From Branchiostoma floridae (taxonomy: Eukaryota; Chordata; Leptocardii; Amphioxiformes; Branchiostomatidae), in contig NC_049997.1 of NCBI RefSeq assembly GCF_000003815.2, forward strand, positions 5,766,982 through 5,811,094: DNA of 44,113 nt, in the 5' to 3' direction. Positions 30,436 to 43,500 of this stretch are shown piece by piece (positions within the stretch are counted from its first letter, which is position 1; every line of letters starts with the position of its first letter). The notes beneath the pieces were generated by a model that saw only the letters and a list, made by a program, of their open reading frames with translations, was not told the origin of the DNA and made no database searches. The position numbers were made by a program, and so were the translations under genes.

Positions 30436-31466
30436 AATTATTGACAGAAGTAGACAAAATCTCTACATACACGTTTTTGGTACACCTAAAAGTATACCCC
30501 CTCCCCCAGAAGTTAAACCTAGACCGATGCCCATAATTGTACCCTTACGCCAGTTTGCCTTGCACGCTCTGATAACGACCGCCGATGTCTTCACCACCGC
30601 TGATTGTCAGTGCTGTCTGCGGGCCGCCCGTGACCTGACCCCGCCGAGCTCTGATGAATCGCCCGTAACCTGGGCGAGCCGGTGCTTAACCCCAATTGAC
30701 CTTCCCCATTCATACACACAAACGTCTTTAAGTTGTATTGGATTGGTGCAATGGTTTGGAAGACATTGGCCTAAGTCCAAGGGCCCTGAATATCCTTAAA
30801 ATCATTCTTCAGTTTCCGTACTTTCTTAGCGTTTTAAAACGGATACTCAATACTCAACTTTGGCATTCTGATACGTCAAATTATAATTTCACCAAAATGT
30901 TATTGGAATTGGACTTCTATGTGAGCATTTTCTAGCCATTTATTTCAAATGTTGACAGTAAGAAGTGATGTATGGAAACCGTTGGTTTTGGCTCAGTGAC
31001 TTCATGATTAGACGCTTTAACCCCAATTGACCCCGACCTATCCGGCCTTTATAGACAGACTGACGACTTTTCGGCTCGCACAAAAAAGGCTAGAAGAGGG
31101 GAGACTGGGCCCTGTGTGGCACCCGGGGCGACTTGTACAATTACCCGAGCTACAAATTAGGCTCTAATTATAGAGTGTGTTCAAAATCGGTCCGGAACCT
31201 TTTTGGCAGAGGAAAAAAGAAACTTCGACTTCACAAATGAACGTGCGAATACTCGAGTAAGGGATATTAGAATAGGCGTCGTTTGGAATGTTGGAAGACG
31301 CGAAATTATTGTGAGGTGGGGTGGCATGGTTCATATTCTGTCAAGCTACCGATCTTGACCCCCCTGGAAAAGGCACTTTACACGATTTTCCGATCATCGC
31401 AACCAAGGATAAAAGCTCCTTGTCGCAACGGACCAGACACTCCAAGACTGAGTGAGTGAGTGTGTA

Positions 31467-31470
<4 letters not shown>
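30436..31470. other. non-coding, with open frame of unknown meaning
   Basis: A 125-codon plus-strand frame (30422-30799) has no recognisable domain. A 16-bp phrase TTAACCCCAATTGACC occurs at 30687 and 31018. Confidence 0.35.
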
Positions 31471-31530
<60 letters not shown>

Positions 31531-31728
31531 TGTGTATGTGAGTGTGAGTGAGTAAGTCTGAGTGAGTGTGTGTGTGTAGGGGGGGGGGGAGTGTGAGTGA
31601 GTGTGAGAGTGTGTGAGTGAGTGAGTGAGTGAGTGTGTGTGAGTGTGAGTGAGTGAGTGAGTGAGTGAGTGAGTGAGTGAGTGAGTGAGTGATTGAGTGA
31701 GTGAGTGAGTGAGTGAGTGAGTGAGTGA
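31471..31728. repeat. (GT)n and (GAGT)n arrays with G11
   Basis: A long GT array (31471-31528) is followed by mixed GTGA units, an 11-G run near 31579, and a near-perfect (GAGT)n array (about 31645-31728). Open frames here are artefacts. Confidence 0.95.
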
Positions 31729-32324
31729 TCATGTATAAAGAAAGCTAGAGCTACTTGAGGGAGGCGTTGCTATCCTGGCTGGTTCTAGAGCTGTCTATCT
31801 TTTCTGCCGCCCGTCCTATCATTTCTACTTGTCTGGCCAGTACCGACTATTTCATTTACCGTAAATTGTTTTATAGCTCCATAAAATGGCCACTGGGCGG
31901 ATTATCCTACTCATTGTCACCAAGGTGTGAAAGTGTCTCTTTCGGCGCCAGTGGTGCCATATATACGAAACTTGTATGGACTACAACTTTACACAATCTA
32001 ATCCTTGTTCCGAAGTTTAGATCATAGATGCACGATTGTCGGACTTTGGTGTCCAACTGTCGGTTCGTAGAGGAGCCGGCTTTTCCATGACAGTATGTGA
32101 CTACTCTCCAAGCAGAGGTCGAATCGCGCAGATATAGTAGTAGTCGAAAAAAATACACTCACGCTCTTCCTTTTACATGTATTGGAAAAACACAGAACAC
32201 ATTTTGTTGCACGCTCATTGCGAATTGAGTACAGGTCATAAAAATGGCATATGATTACAATATTACAGTAATTTGGTCAAATGAATCTACTTCTTGATAC
32301 TGAATTAGTGAATACATGTACGTC
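31729..32324. other. non-coding, no recognised feature
   Basis: CTCTCCAAGCAGAGGTCG at 32104 resembles the MITE terminus only in part. Confidence 0.35.
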
Positions 32325-32405
32325 GATGGAGGTTAGACATCCAGATACACCGAATAGCAGTTACTCAAGCAACTGGATATGATTTTGGAAACGGTCAGAC
32401 GTACG
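32325..32405. mobile_element. fragment related to the hammerhead-bearing element
   Basis: It shares AGGTTAGACATCCAG (32330-32344) with the minus strand at 25483-25497 and CAACTGGATA (32370) with the plus strand at 25376. The ribozyme core itself is absent. Confidence 0.35.
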
Positions 32406-33095
32406 TGGACATATACTTTCCGAAGTATAGGAGGCATCTGTAGCCACTGGCAGACAACAAAACAAAGAATGAAGCACACAAACTACATTGCGTCGCCTGC
32501 TATTGGTCAAAGACAAACTTGGCCCTGATCGAATTATCGCCATTGGCTGTTGTTATTACTCCCTCATATGGTGGACAGATGTATAGTAGCTGTTAATGGT
32601 ACCCAGACTACTGTGATCTATTTTTGTGTGCTGTGGGGCCCCAGAAACAATGCAAGGCGAAAATATATCTGAAGATAAAGAGTTTTCTCTCATGTCTTGT
32701 TCTTCCTTTCTCAATGATTGTCGCTTTTTCAATAAATGTTGCTTATCTACACATAAAGGCTAGAATGTGTGTGTTTTCGGAGACAAGAGCCATGTTGTTG
32801 TCTGCAGACGATAGTTTACACGTGCAAGTTTCCCGCCAAGACCGGGTGATAATTTGACTAATCCTTCCTCCCGGAAGCGTTGTAAAAATTCCGGACGTTC
32901 CCGCCTCATTACTGCAGGTCATTGTCACCGCTGTGTGAACAAACATGTCAGCTGTTCTTCTCCCGCCAAAAACTTGTGGCTTGGTCGGAAGGCCAGGTAG
33001 TGGGCTGAAGTACATGTACTTGTTATCCACCGTGTCTAGGGCACGGTATTGAAAGGTGAACCCCATCTCTCTTTTTCCACTGCCTTTTACCTTCC
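32406..33095. other. non-coding, no recognised feature
   Basis: Nothing recognisable. Confidence 0.4.
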
Positions 33096-33235
33096 CAACC
33101 GAAGTCGGGTACCCATTTTTACACCAGGGTGGGGAAAGGAAAGTCGTGCTTTTCCCAGGAGCTCAAGATCGGTAGCGTGATAGGATTTGAACACGGGGCC
33201 TCTGGTTTCTGGGCCAAACACAACACAGATGCAGA
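33096..33235 (-). mobile_element. tRNA-like interspersed repeat
   Basis: GGGTACCCATTTTTACACCA then GGGTGGGGAAAGGAAAGTCG is followed by GATAGGATTTGAACACGGGG, which on the minus strand gives the B-box-like TGTTCAAATCC. The arrangement resembles dispersed tRNA-headed repeats of invertebrates. Confidence 0.45.
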
Positions 33236-33548
33236 AAGACGAAATCATAACACCTCTGAATATACAAGTAGTTTCTAGTTTCGCTATACTAGAAGCATGA
33301 TATGTTTGCTACACCATGCTAGAAGCTTTCTCATTCAACATCGCAAGAGTGAAAAGAGATAAGATTTTGCCCTCTACATCTGCTTTGAGATTAAGACCAC
33401 TATTGGTCAGACCAAAGTCTCCTTGGTCTGGCGAGTCCAGCTTATAATGTCTAAATTCCCTATTCTTCCTCTTTGACGCATGGACGAAAATTTATTGAAA
33501 TTCAACAGGCAACAATATTTGGTTCGTATTTACAGAGTTGTTCCTCCT
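33236..33548. other. non-coding, no recognised feature
   Basis: Nothing recognisable. Confidence 0.4.
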
Positions 33549-33635
33549 AATCTCCAAGCAGATGTTAAACTATTAAACTACCAAAAAGTCCGCCTGTCAG
33601 ACTTCTACCCGTGTTAAGTTGGAGATCATTATACC
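33549..33635. mobile_element. MITE relic of the AATCTCCAAGCAGAT family
   Basis: It starts AATCTCCAAGCAGATGTTAA and ends TGTTAAGTTGGAGATCATTA, an inverted but eroded pair about 85 bp apart. This is shorter than the 170-bp copies. Confidence 0.55.
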
Positions 33636-34318
33636 CCACAATACTGGTAAATGCCTATGGTGTATACCATTTTTGGTCATAGCATTATTCTAATTATTAT
33701 AATATATCTTCACGTTTTTCACTGGTTCTCTCCATTCCTTCATTTCTAGTATTCTACATTCTTGCTATTTGCCAGAGAACTGCTATTTACAGGGAAAAAA
33801 GTATCTACAGATTAAAGGGATATTCGTCGCAAAATACTGATATCGTTCGTTGTTTGTTTTTTTGTCGATGAAACATTTTTAGTATTCCGATAACAGTAAC
33901 AACTGGATAAAGTATGGATATTCGTTTATTCCATGACAAAGTGGTCGGCACTTAATCGATAAATGGCGTCACGAAAACTTTGTGCTAAGAGACGTTCAAA
34001 CAGTTCGTGAATCGACTTTGATATCCCGGCAATGGTCGTCTGAGCGAAGAATGTGGAATCGATATAGACCAAGGCCCGGTAACGCGTGTCACTTATACCT
34101 GATTATCACTCAGATGTCCAGTTCATCCTGTTATTCTTGTCCTTCAAAGTCCACTTTAATACCGACAGTATGTATCATTAGCCTCGAAAAACAGTGGCAG
34201 AATGGTTATTATTACCCCGAAACGGAGTGTAACCTCCGACGATGTATTGTTGTTGGGCCATGTGATGCCTGCTTATTTCTAGTACAGATAAAGGATTTAA
34301 ATCAATAGAACTGTGTGA
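33636..34318. other. non-coding, no recognised feature
   Basis: A 108-codon open frame at 33982-34308 shows no recognisable domain. Confidence 0.4.
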
Positions 34319-34803
34319 TTAATTGAAGTTTATTTGCAAGTTCTTGCCTGAGGGCTAATTGCAACATGAAGCATACAGAATATATAAACATACATAAAAT
34401 AAAGTAATTTGGTGTAGATAACAATGGTGACAAGTGTAAACAAGTGACTATTCTATCAATGACTGCTGAGAGCTACAATCTACGCATTTGGGGTTTGACT
34501 TCTTTTCTGGAAGCAGTGGAAGACGAAGTACCCCACTTTTTCTATGAGGAGTGGGTTATGTGACGTTAACAGCTTTATAGTTTTGTTTTCGTCGGTAAGC
34601 GTTTGGAAATTTTTGTGTGTTTTGCAAACCTCTTCAAATAACTCCTTTCTTTCCTGGTCATTGGAGAGGCAGTTAGAAATAAAATGTATTTCGTCTTCCA
34701 CCGGTTTTGCAATACAATGGTTACAGGTTCTTTCGCCCACAGGTAGCTTTTTGTACCGCCCTCTCTCAATTTCAAGGGGGTGGGCTCTCACTTGACACAA
34801 TTA
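34319..34803 (-). mobile_element. second 5'-truncated LINE, minus strand
   Basis: The 3' untranslated part (34319-34479) includes a polyadenylation-like AATAAAC on the minus strand and GCAATTAGCCCTCAGGCAAG. It is preceded by an ORF2 C-terminal fragment. The element is cut abruptly near 34803. Confidence 0.75.
34480..34800 (-). pseudogene. LINE ORF2 C-terminal fragment
   Basis: The minus-strand frame of ~106 codons reads VRAHPLEIERGRYKKLPVGE and then a zinc-knuckle-like C-X2-C-X9-H-X4-C (C at TCNHC, H in DEIHF, C in SNC), then an acidic helix around QERKELFEEV, and a stop at 34480. The arrangement matches the fragment at 8646-9238 but the sequence differs, so it is a different family or subfamily. 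The reverse transcriptase domain is missing, so it cannot move by itself. The frame is intact over its length, which suggests a younger insertion than the first LINE. Confidence 0.75.
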
Positions 34804-35968
34804 GGTGTCAAACTACCAAGATGATCTAATAATGAATATTGATAAAGTTAGTAAGTATTTAATAAACTTCAAGAAACTCTTTTCCACATCGTTAGTTATT
34901 CCTGTGTGGTTAGCTATTCCTGTTTGGTTTACTTGGTTTATCAACATACCCTTTAATCGATACCCAAGGCTAATCAATCTTTTATTATTTGCATGACTGG
35001 TAATACAAGATAGTATATGTACACATATCAGAGAATACATACAAAGATCAAAGGCGAAAATCGTTCATAAAATCGATGCCGTTCACAGACTATATCTCTG
35101 TAAAAAGAGTTGTAGATTACATATCAGCAGTTTAAATACTTTTAAAATATAGAAGGTACACAATTTATATCAAATGGGAGGTTAAGATCATGTAATTTTC
35201 ACAAACTCGATGAATTTTTATCTTCAGTGAATATGACGTATGGATCACGTACACGTAATGGATATTACGTATATATATGATTCTGGTAGCCATATTGATT
35301 TTAAATGATAATATAACTAATGTTCGGAGTCACTAGGAAGTCTATGTAAGATAGAGGGGCTACAAAAAAATCCGATGTTGCCTTCGAACATCTGGTGCTA
35401 CTAGAAGGTTCAGCACAGCACGAAAACAAATATTTAAGCACACTTTCCGAACTACGGAAAGAAGACTTTACGGGTTTTGACACTGAGTTTGCGTCCATTG
35501 CAAAATGCAATCAATATTCCTCACAGTCTATATACGTGGTTCTGATACAGACATTTCTTTAAAAACCACAGATCACATGCACTATAGAAGTAACTTGTAG
35601 CATATGCAGGAATACAAACATACAGGTCATTGTCTGTGTCTGTACAACTTCTAACATTTCTTTCTTTCTAGCCGCGTTTCCTATTATTCATTTGGATTTC
35701 TAAAGCGTGTATGGAAAATGACAGATGTAAGTTGGTTTGAAATTAGTTTGTAAGAATTAGCGACAATGACGGAGAAATTCCGATACATTTTGCTTGCCTA
35801 ATGTCGTATATTTCCTGTTTTGACTAGGCGATGTCGTGTGTGAGGTTTTTCTTTGTTGGTGTACAATAGAGCAGCACGCATGTATTTGTATGGAACCGGT
35901 GATATGACTTTGACATTGCGGGGGTGAGCTAAAGAGGCAGTCGAGCGTTTACAACAAACTTGTACATC
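34804..35968. other. AT-rich non-coding
   Basis: No recognised feature apart from a short repeated phrase TTAGTTATTCCTGTGTGG / TTAGCTATTCCTGTTTGG near 34890-34927. Confidence 0.4.
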
Positions 35969-36130
35969 ATTTCTCTGTGTATGTGTATGTGTATGTGTGT
36001 GTGTGTTGTGTGTACATGTATGTACGTGTGTATTCAGTGCGTGCTGTCTGTATTTGCGCCAGTGCGTTTTTTGTGTGTACGTGCGTATGTGTGAGCGTGT
36101 GTTGTGTGTATGCATATGCATATATAGATA

Positions 36131-36180
<50 letters not shown>

Positions 36181-36262
36181 CGTGTGCGTGTGTGTGTGTG
36201 TGTGGTTGTGTGCGTGTGTTGTGTGTGTGTGTGTGCGTGTGTGTGTGTGTGTGCGTGCGTAT

Positions 36263-36311
<49 letters not shown>

Positions 36312-36335
36312 CGTGTGCATGTGCGTGTAGGGTGG
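35969..36335. repeat. long degenerate (GT)n array
   Basis: About 365 bp of GT, with GCGTGC and GTAT interruptions. It gives open frames on both strands that are not genes. Confidence 0.95.
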
Positions 36336-36889
36336 GGGGTTGTCAGCTCGGTGAGTTCAAAAGCGTTGATCAGAAAAATTGCCGCGAACCCAGTGTAAAG
36401 AGGTCGGGCGAGAAAAATAAAAGCGAAAATGGTGTAGACTCTCTGTAGAGTTTCTACCCGGATTTCGCCACCGCCATTCTTTGTTCTTGGGAGCGCGAGC
36501 CTTTGTTCCGCCACGCGTAAGTCCTCACCTTAGAAAGGGGCTCAAGTCTTGTAGGCAAACACAGTAACGATTCGACGTGTTAACAACAACCGCTGTTCAA
36601 ACTGCGGAACCAACGCTCAGACACCGCGCTACCCATTGAAATAAAATGTGCCTTGCAATCACTTGGCAATGTTTACACGAAAACAAACGTCTGTAAACAA
36701 AAGGCAGGTGAATTACACATGGTTGTGGAATCGGTAGATCTTAATGACTTGGCTTATCGTCCGATTTCGCCAATCAATTTCTGAGTTATGGCGAAGTCTG
36801 ACAGGGGAAGTCAATACAGGTGTTTGGAAGTCCACGGTGCCACGCGTAGAGCGCTCGGTCGACTTTTTATATCAGGGCCCGTTCACATC
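36336..36889. other. non-coding, forkhead-like motifs, transposon end
   Basis: TGTTTACACG (about 36668) and TGTAAACAAA (about 36691) are forkhead-like sites. CAGGGCCCGTTCACATC abuts the gap at 36890 and looks like the end of a DNA transposon. Confidence 0.35.
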
Positions 36890-37459
36890 NNNNNNNNNNN
36901 NNNNNNNNNNNNNNNNNNNNNNNNNNNNNNNNNNNNNNNNNNNNNNNNNNNNNNNNNNNNNNNNNNNNNNNNNNNNNNNNNNNNNNNNNNNNNNNNNNNN
37001 NNNNNNNNNNNNNNNNNNNNNNNNNNNNNNNNNNNNNNNNNNNNNNNNNNNNNNNNNNNNNNNNNNNNNNNNNNNNNNNNNNNNNNNNNNNNNNNNNNNN
37101 NNNNNNNNNNNNNNNNNNNNNNNNNNNNNNNNNNNNNNNNNNNNNNNNNNNNNNNNNNNNNNNNNNNNNNNNNNNNNNNNNNNNNNNNNNNNNNNNNNNN
37201 NNNNNNNNNNNNNNNNNNNNNNNNNNNNNNNNNNNNNNNNNNNNNNNNNNNNNNNNNNNNNNNNNNNNNNNNNNNNNNNNNNNNNNNNNNNNNNNNNNNN
37301 NNNNNNNNNNNNNNNNNNNNNNNNNNNNNNNNNNNNNNNNNNNNNNNNNNNNNNNNNNNNNNNNNNNNNNNNNNNNNNNNNNNNNNNNNNNNNNNNNNNN
37401 NNNNNNNNNNNNNNNNNNNNNNNNNNNNNNNNNNNNNNNNNNNNNNNNNNNNNNNNNNN
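36890..37459. other. assembly gap (570 N)
   Basis: Run of N. Confidence 0.99.
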
Positions 37460-37654
37460 GGGACGTTTCAACGTAAAATACCGTTCGAGAGTTGACCGGT
37501 GACATCGGATACCTATTACGTCGACGGACACGCACCCGGGCTATGGGCCTCAAAATGACAGGTTCGGACCCGCAAATTACACAATTACCGTACATCATTC
37601 ATGAGCTTTTTTAGTTACGCCAGATGAAGCCTGAATAGATCTTGCTTATAGCAG

Positions 37655-37670
37655 CCCCCCCCCCCCCCCC
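37655..37670. repeat. poly-C run (C16)
   Basis: Sixteen consecutive C. Confidence 0.95.
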
Positions 37671-38369
37671 AAATCCAAATCATCCTACTCCTAGCTAGCT
37701 AAGCTACAGCCTCAGACAAAGGAGTTTGTGTTACACATATTATGGACGAGGCTGTCTTGCCGGTGGTTGGTTCTGTTATAGACAGCTGAAAACATTCTAC
37801 CGCATCAAACTTGTAGGACAATTTACAATCTGATTACTACGTACATCTTTTAAATGTCTGTACATCTGTTATATACTAGGATATAACATTATGTTTCTAC
37901 TGTATACTGACTGATCTGGCCGAAAAGAGGATGGGAAGGGGGAGATGGCGTAAAGAAAATGATCTTTCATAGAAAATACAGAATGGACTTCAGCACAGCA
38001 CAGCTCGTATGTGAGGCCAGTGTCCCACGCGTCGTGGCGTATGTTAGCGTCCCCTACCACAATGCCTATTCTCTACCTTTTCTTGACACAATGTAACAGT
38101 TTTTAGTGCTCTTTTCATCCACTTCCGTCAAGTGTCAAGCGTGGGTTCAAATGCAAACTGAAAGCCGTGAAACATTTGGCAGTTTTCTCACGATTTTATA
38201 ATGAGAATATTTGTAACGGTAAATTTAGTGACTAGCAATAATCCGATACTGTATCAACATCCAGATGGCACATTTCTAATCCAAAATGGCTAAGATTTTC
38301 TTGTTTCTATGCTCTGATACTATGTTGATACTAAGTGTGCTTGTGCTTTTCATTCAGTTAATACTGATA
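37671..38369. other. non-coding, no recognised feature
   Basis: Nothing recognisable. Confidence 0.4.
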
Positions 38370-38480
38370 AGTTTATTGTAAATAAATGCCCATGGGATGA
38401 TTGAAAATACAAGTGCTACGTAAAACATTAAATATGAAAATGAAAAATACAATGGTATTCAGGGCTACAACTTATGTTAT
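38370..38480 (-). mobile_element. LINE 3' terminal fragment
   Basis: GTTTATTGTAAATAAATGCC then CATGGGATGATTG resembles the ends at 21955 and 28194. Confidence 0.45.
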
Positions 38481-40540
38481 GCAACCTTCTAAAATCTTGA
38501 ATTTTGCAACAAAACATTATTTGCGAGTTAGTCTGCGAGGTGTCTGATTTTGTGGATTATTTATTAATAAAACTGGAAGCTCATGTTACTCAATTAACTC
38601 ACATCATTGTTGTGTTTTCCATATCGAAAATACATTTTTTCTCGTAAAAAATAGTAGCGGAAGATTGGAGCCAATTTCTTTGTCCTCACATGTTGTCAAA
38701 TTGTTATCTTCTCAGAATTGTAGATTTCTGCCAGTTTTTGTTGTTCCGGGCGTGACAACAATAGATAACGCCATGTTTTATCTGTTTATCTGTTTAGTCA
38801 AAAGATTTCCTGTGGACAACAGCAAATACTAGCGATTACACACGCCCCCTTTTCAGGTTCCATAGTCCACAAATCATGTATTCGACAAGTACAGAGAACT
38901 TTATGCTGTAGTTACGAATGTTTGCTGTTACAATTTTGACTTTTGACGATGTTCTGTTTTTTTTATGGAGAACAAAAACAAAGCTATAATCTCCTTAAAC
39001 AACGACGTATTTTCTTACATATTTGTACAAAAAACTAACAACAGAAATTGTGTGGGTGTGAGAACTAATCATTAATGGAACTGAAGCCTCTTAGCTTATG
39101 TCTAGATGACTTGTAATCCCTCTAGTTGAACAAGTGAGTACGGTAGCGTAACACTTAGTTACCCCCCTCCCACGTCAGCACGTGCCGTTGTTTATGTGGG
39201 TGGAGAAAAAAACACCTGTCCATTGTCTTAGAAGTGGTGGCAAACAAAGGGGCGTTTATTGGTTTAGTTCTGCAGCTATCTTGTACAGCGTTATCTCTAA
39301 ACCCTCGTTTTCCTGTTATTAGTGTTGATGGCCTTCCAATAAATTCACTTCTCGCTGCGAAAATAGGATTATGACACGAGTCTTTTTGCATAACATTTGC
39401 GCTGTGTCATACAGCACGACAAGAAGGTTACATTGAACATCATTAACTGTTAATGTAGGTTACAAAAGGTCACTTCAGCATCTTGATTTGCATGCACATC
39501 GTTGGACAAAGAGAAGAAATGTTCTTAAAATATTTCTGGTGTTTGAGTAGATTGTGTCACACCGAATGCGATGGTAAGATTGGACATCGTTAACATCTCT
39601 AATTCTACAGCTCTTTGCGTTCTGTGAATGTGGTTAAAGAAAGAAGTAATTGCAAATGGGAAAAATAATCTGTGATGTCCTTGATCTGAGTGAAGGACAA
39701 AGAAAATGACACAGGTGGTCTTGTGTAGTCACGTGACCTCTTGTTGCCCGGTGCCATGTTTGTTTTTCTTTCTCCCAGGATGCACCTGTCACACTCCCGG
39801 ATTAGGGTAAGATCCCGGCCTTTTGTGTGCCCACAAAGCCACTAAGAGGTTTATTCATTAAAAAAGCGTGGCACAAACGCGTCCAAGAAGGCGTATGGAA
39901 GACAAAGAACAGCATGTAATCATCGCAGTAACACGCAGAAAACGAGTACTTTCTTGCCTAATTGTTTTAGCCTTTTAAAAGCACAAGAACAAAAGAAAGA
40001 GAAGCGGAGAAAAATCGTCTGAGAATAAACGAAACCAAGGAGACGAAACAGAAAAGACGGAAATCTGTTGAAACTGGAGAACATTTCTCATTCGTTAAGC
40101 TATCTATGGAGGCTACATTGATCATATATGATGTTCTGCGGACTCTATGTTTGTGTTATGTTGATGCATAAAGTTTTTGTACAAGAAAATACGGATATAT
40201 TGGCACGAAATTTTGTTTGTGTTACTAGCATAACAGTTTGGAAACGTTTGTGAACAGAAATTTTAGTGACTCTACAAGTGTTAAAGACTGGTGTTCAAAA
40301 ATCGTTACCCATTGAATGACTTTTTCATAACATAAACTTCGTCGCTCAATACATGAACTATAAACTAACATGGCTTTTCCAAATCGAGGTTAACATAATT
40401 TCTGATATAACTCTATGCACACAAAACAGGAAGGCCCTATGTTGAAAAAAATGCTGTTGTCCAATGCACCTGCCTGTATCAAAAGCTTTCCTTTCAAATC
40501 TCCGGCATTGTGTGTGGCTAATACGTCTGCTGTGGCTGGC
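38481..40540. other. unique non-coding stretch
   Basis: No exon or mobile element is recognised. Clustered motifs occur at 39160-39270 (CACGTCAGCACGTGCC, TGTTTAT, CCATTGT). Confidence 0.4.
39728..39737. promoter_or_regulatory. palindromic E-box GTCACGTGAC
   Basis: A perfect 10-bp palindrome matching the USF/MiT-TFE (CLEAR-like) binding site. Function not shown. Confidence 0.3.
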
Positions 40541-40582
40541 TAATTACCTGTCATTAGTGATTGGGGTGTATGCAAATTAGCA
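40541..40582. promoter_or_regulatory. homeodomain/octamer motif cluster
   Basis: TAATTA (40541), TCATTAG (40551), ATTGG, and a perfect octamer ATGCAAAT with TTAG (40570) fall within 42 bp, as in many conserved enhancers. Motif evidence only. Confidence 0.3.
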
Positions 40583-43500
40583 CCACTCGGTGGGTCTTGT
40601 GTTTGTTATTCTTCATGTAGCTAAATAGCAAATACACATTTTCCAATGTTTGGGGTGCCCACAATGTACACTTTATTTTTTGTTGCTTTGCCATGTGGCC
40701 TTGATACTTAATACTCAACACAACAAGTAAATCCAATTTGTTGAGGGTATGTCGCGGTTTTGCTCGGCACCACATTGACGAAAATAATCAAATACAAACC
40801 TTACGTTCTTTGCCAAATTTGCAACTTTGTGACAAATCTAACCCTTCTTTCATTCTATTTTCCCCTTGGAAAGAAAGTCTGATATTGTGTCTAGAAACAT
40901 GACAACAATTGCTCACGAATTTGTACCTCTGTGTGGCTGGTAGACACAAAGACCAATGTTCCTCAAAACACACTTCTCTCTACTTGAGGAAGAAAAGTTG
41001 TACTATAACAACAAGTCTACTTTCTGGAATGTTGGCAATACTTCTCGTTTATGGTTACAATGGTAACATTACGTAAAAGTCAAGAAACAGGAACCGTTTC
41101 TATCAAGAAGTTCCGTTTTGTTGATATATAAAGATTTACTGTCACCAGAACAAAAGACAAAGGGATATGAGAAAGTTCCCCTTTTCTAAAACGGTCTATA
41201 TATTTGTAGAAGCAACGAAACACTACTGCTATATGTGTGTTTGTCTGTGTATGGGAGTATAAAAGTAAGAAGGGTTTTGATTGATCTTTTTGCAGAGAAA
41301 GCAGATTCGAATGTCGTGGATGAAAGAAAGGAGATTTTTAGTTGACTGTGAATTTACTGTCAAGATGGTAAAGAAATACAAATGTTTAAAAATTTGTTAG
41401 GAAAATAATTTAGCCTGCAAATGCTCTTGTATATCTTTATAAATAGCCGTGCTAAAATAGCAAGCATATATTCATCCTCATGCATGGACAAAGAAAGTGG
41501 AAGGGCAATCATACTAGCGTTCAGCGTTCATTGGTCTCCTAGCAACGTGGGGAGGGGGGCTGTGTTTCACGAACAAAGGTTTGGCATCCATTGTTTTTCT
41601 GATAAAGGCGGGAAACCGGTGGTTGTAGCTAGAATTAACAGTTTGTAGATATTCCATGATTCGAGAAATGCTATTTTGATGACATAAGAGTGACTGCAAA
41701 TATTTCATTTTGTTTGTCCCGGTAAACCGCCTCATGGCGTTACATGCCCGGGTTGTAATGAAGAATACATAGACAGTGAAAATCCCGTCTTCTCATATGA
41801 TTCTCATATTGTTAGGCTGTGTATCAACACCCCGGAATGTAAATAGCGGAACGGATTTGAAATGATGCATTTGTTTTGATGTATTCACCCTCATTTTATA
41901 CGGATCTATACGGGTATCAGCAAGTTTTAGAAAGAGGTTTACTACATGGCGTTTTTCAAAGGAACATTTTCAATAACTAACTTGGTCACAAATATTTGAT
42001 AGCTTGAGGATATATTGTTCTTTGTAAGCTCAAACAATGACTAACTTGGAGCTACGGAAAACGACGATGTGTTTTGGGGAGTCAATTTGGCACATGTCTA
42101 CTATGAATTGTTTACAATGTCATACGCAAACATGTTGGTATGACGTTGTTGTTGTGTAGCATGCGACAGCTGTTGAAGAAGCTTTCCCCTGAGTGAAATT
42201 ATAGAATTAGAAACAAAGCATTGAGGAATGCGGATGGAATGGCATATTTGCTGACACCCCGTATCGCTTTTCAACAACGCTGCGGGTCGGGCGTACGACT
42301 GGCACACTCCGGCTGATACTAAAACTAGGAACGCCTCCAAACGGTATGATCCCGACATGTGTTATGAAAACACAATCTCTTTATGTATTTCCATGTATCT
42401 ATATATTATGATAAGTACACACCTAAGTCTATCTCGAAGGAATCGAAAATATTTAACAAAAATATCTGTATCTGTATTGTGTAGATTCAGGAAAATAAAC
42501 CATTTGCTTCATTGAAGACAAGGTTTGGAATCCATTTCGGTTCGTTCTTTTTTCTACTTTTATGTCAACTCGGTCACGAAGCAGGTGTCCAAATAACGGA
42601 CAAGAGGCCTGGGCCAATCATGGAAAGCAAACAGCAGTTCAAATAGAGAAAAGTGCGTGCGTGTGTGTGTGCCTTTTTTCTTTTGTAAGGAGAAGAGACA
42701 TGAAGGTTATGTTAGTTACTTCTTATGAAGGCAGAAAAGCCATTATGAAATACGCATCCCCATGAAACTAGCGCTAGCTATATTGAACTTCAATAATTTG
42801 ACTAGAGCAAAAAACCGAATACAACAGAATAGAAACAACTGGTTTCTTTCATAATAGTCTCCCCTGGGGTCTTGCTTTTTCCCTGAACACCGCTGAAAAA
42901 AAATCTAATTAGTAGTCGCGTTCCGAGGTCTATTGTTTGCCGGACACTCGGACATCAGTAGCGGTCAGCTCGAACCGGCAGATGTTTCGCCCTCGGTGTC
43001 ACTTGTATTTGTCTCTTCTAAAGGCCGAACAAAAAAGGCGTAACAAAAGGATGGACGTACCCTTTTTAGGAGACCGACAGCTTGTGTCGTCTCTCCGAGG
43101 AGTTTTGTTCAGCTGAATGCTCCTTATTTATTCTTTCACAAGGATGCGACCGTGCCCTTTGTGTTTTGACACCAGGAGGGGGTCTCTGTTCCCGGCTGCG
43201 ATATGATTTGACAGATGTGAACAATCTCACTCAGCGAAGGGATCTTCAAATATGAATTGGAGTCTCTCCGCGGTAGGCCTGCCTTCTGGCACGTGTGAGT
43301 GTCGTAAGAAAATGTAAATAAATCAGCGTAAACTGTGGACATAAACTGGACACCTGGGTGAGTTTACAACCGACGTAAATGGCTCGGATTTAGCAAGGAA
43401 AAAAAATCATTTCCCGAATTCTGTTTTTCCTTTATTTTGTAGGACTAGGAGAGAGGAATTTGTCAAAACGAAAGATCACAACAGAGGAAGACGTCATATT

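Noticed and set aside
30651-30657. Second CTGATGA as a hammerhead core
   Set aside because: No stem II followed by GAAA and no matching stem III/cleavage triplet nearby.
30422-30799. 125-codon open frame as a gene
   Set aside because: No domain, no clear splice or start context, and mixed composition. Kept only as unannotated non-coding.
35798-36514. Long open frames of Thr/His or Val/Cys repeats
   Set aside because: They are translations of the GT/CA array, occur on both strands and in several frames, and lack any domain.
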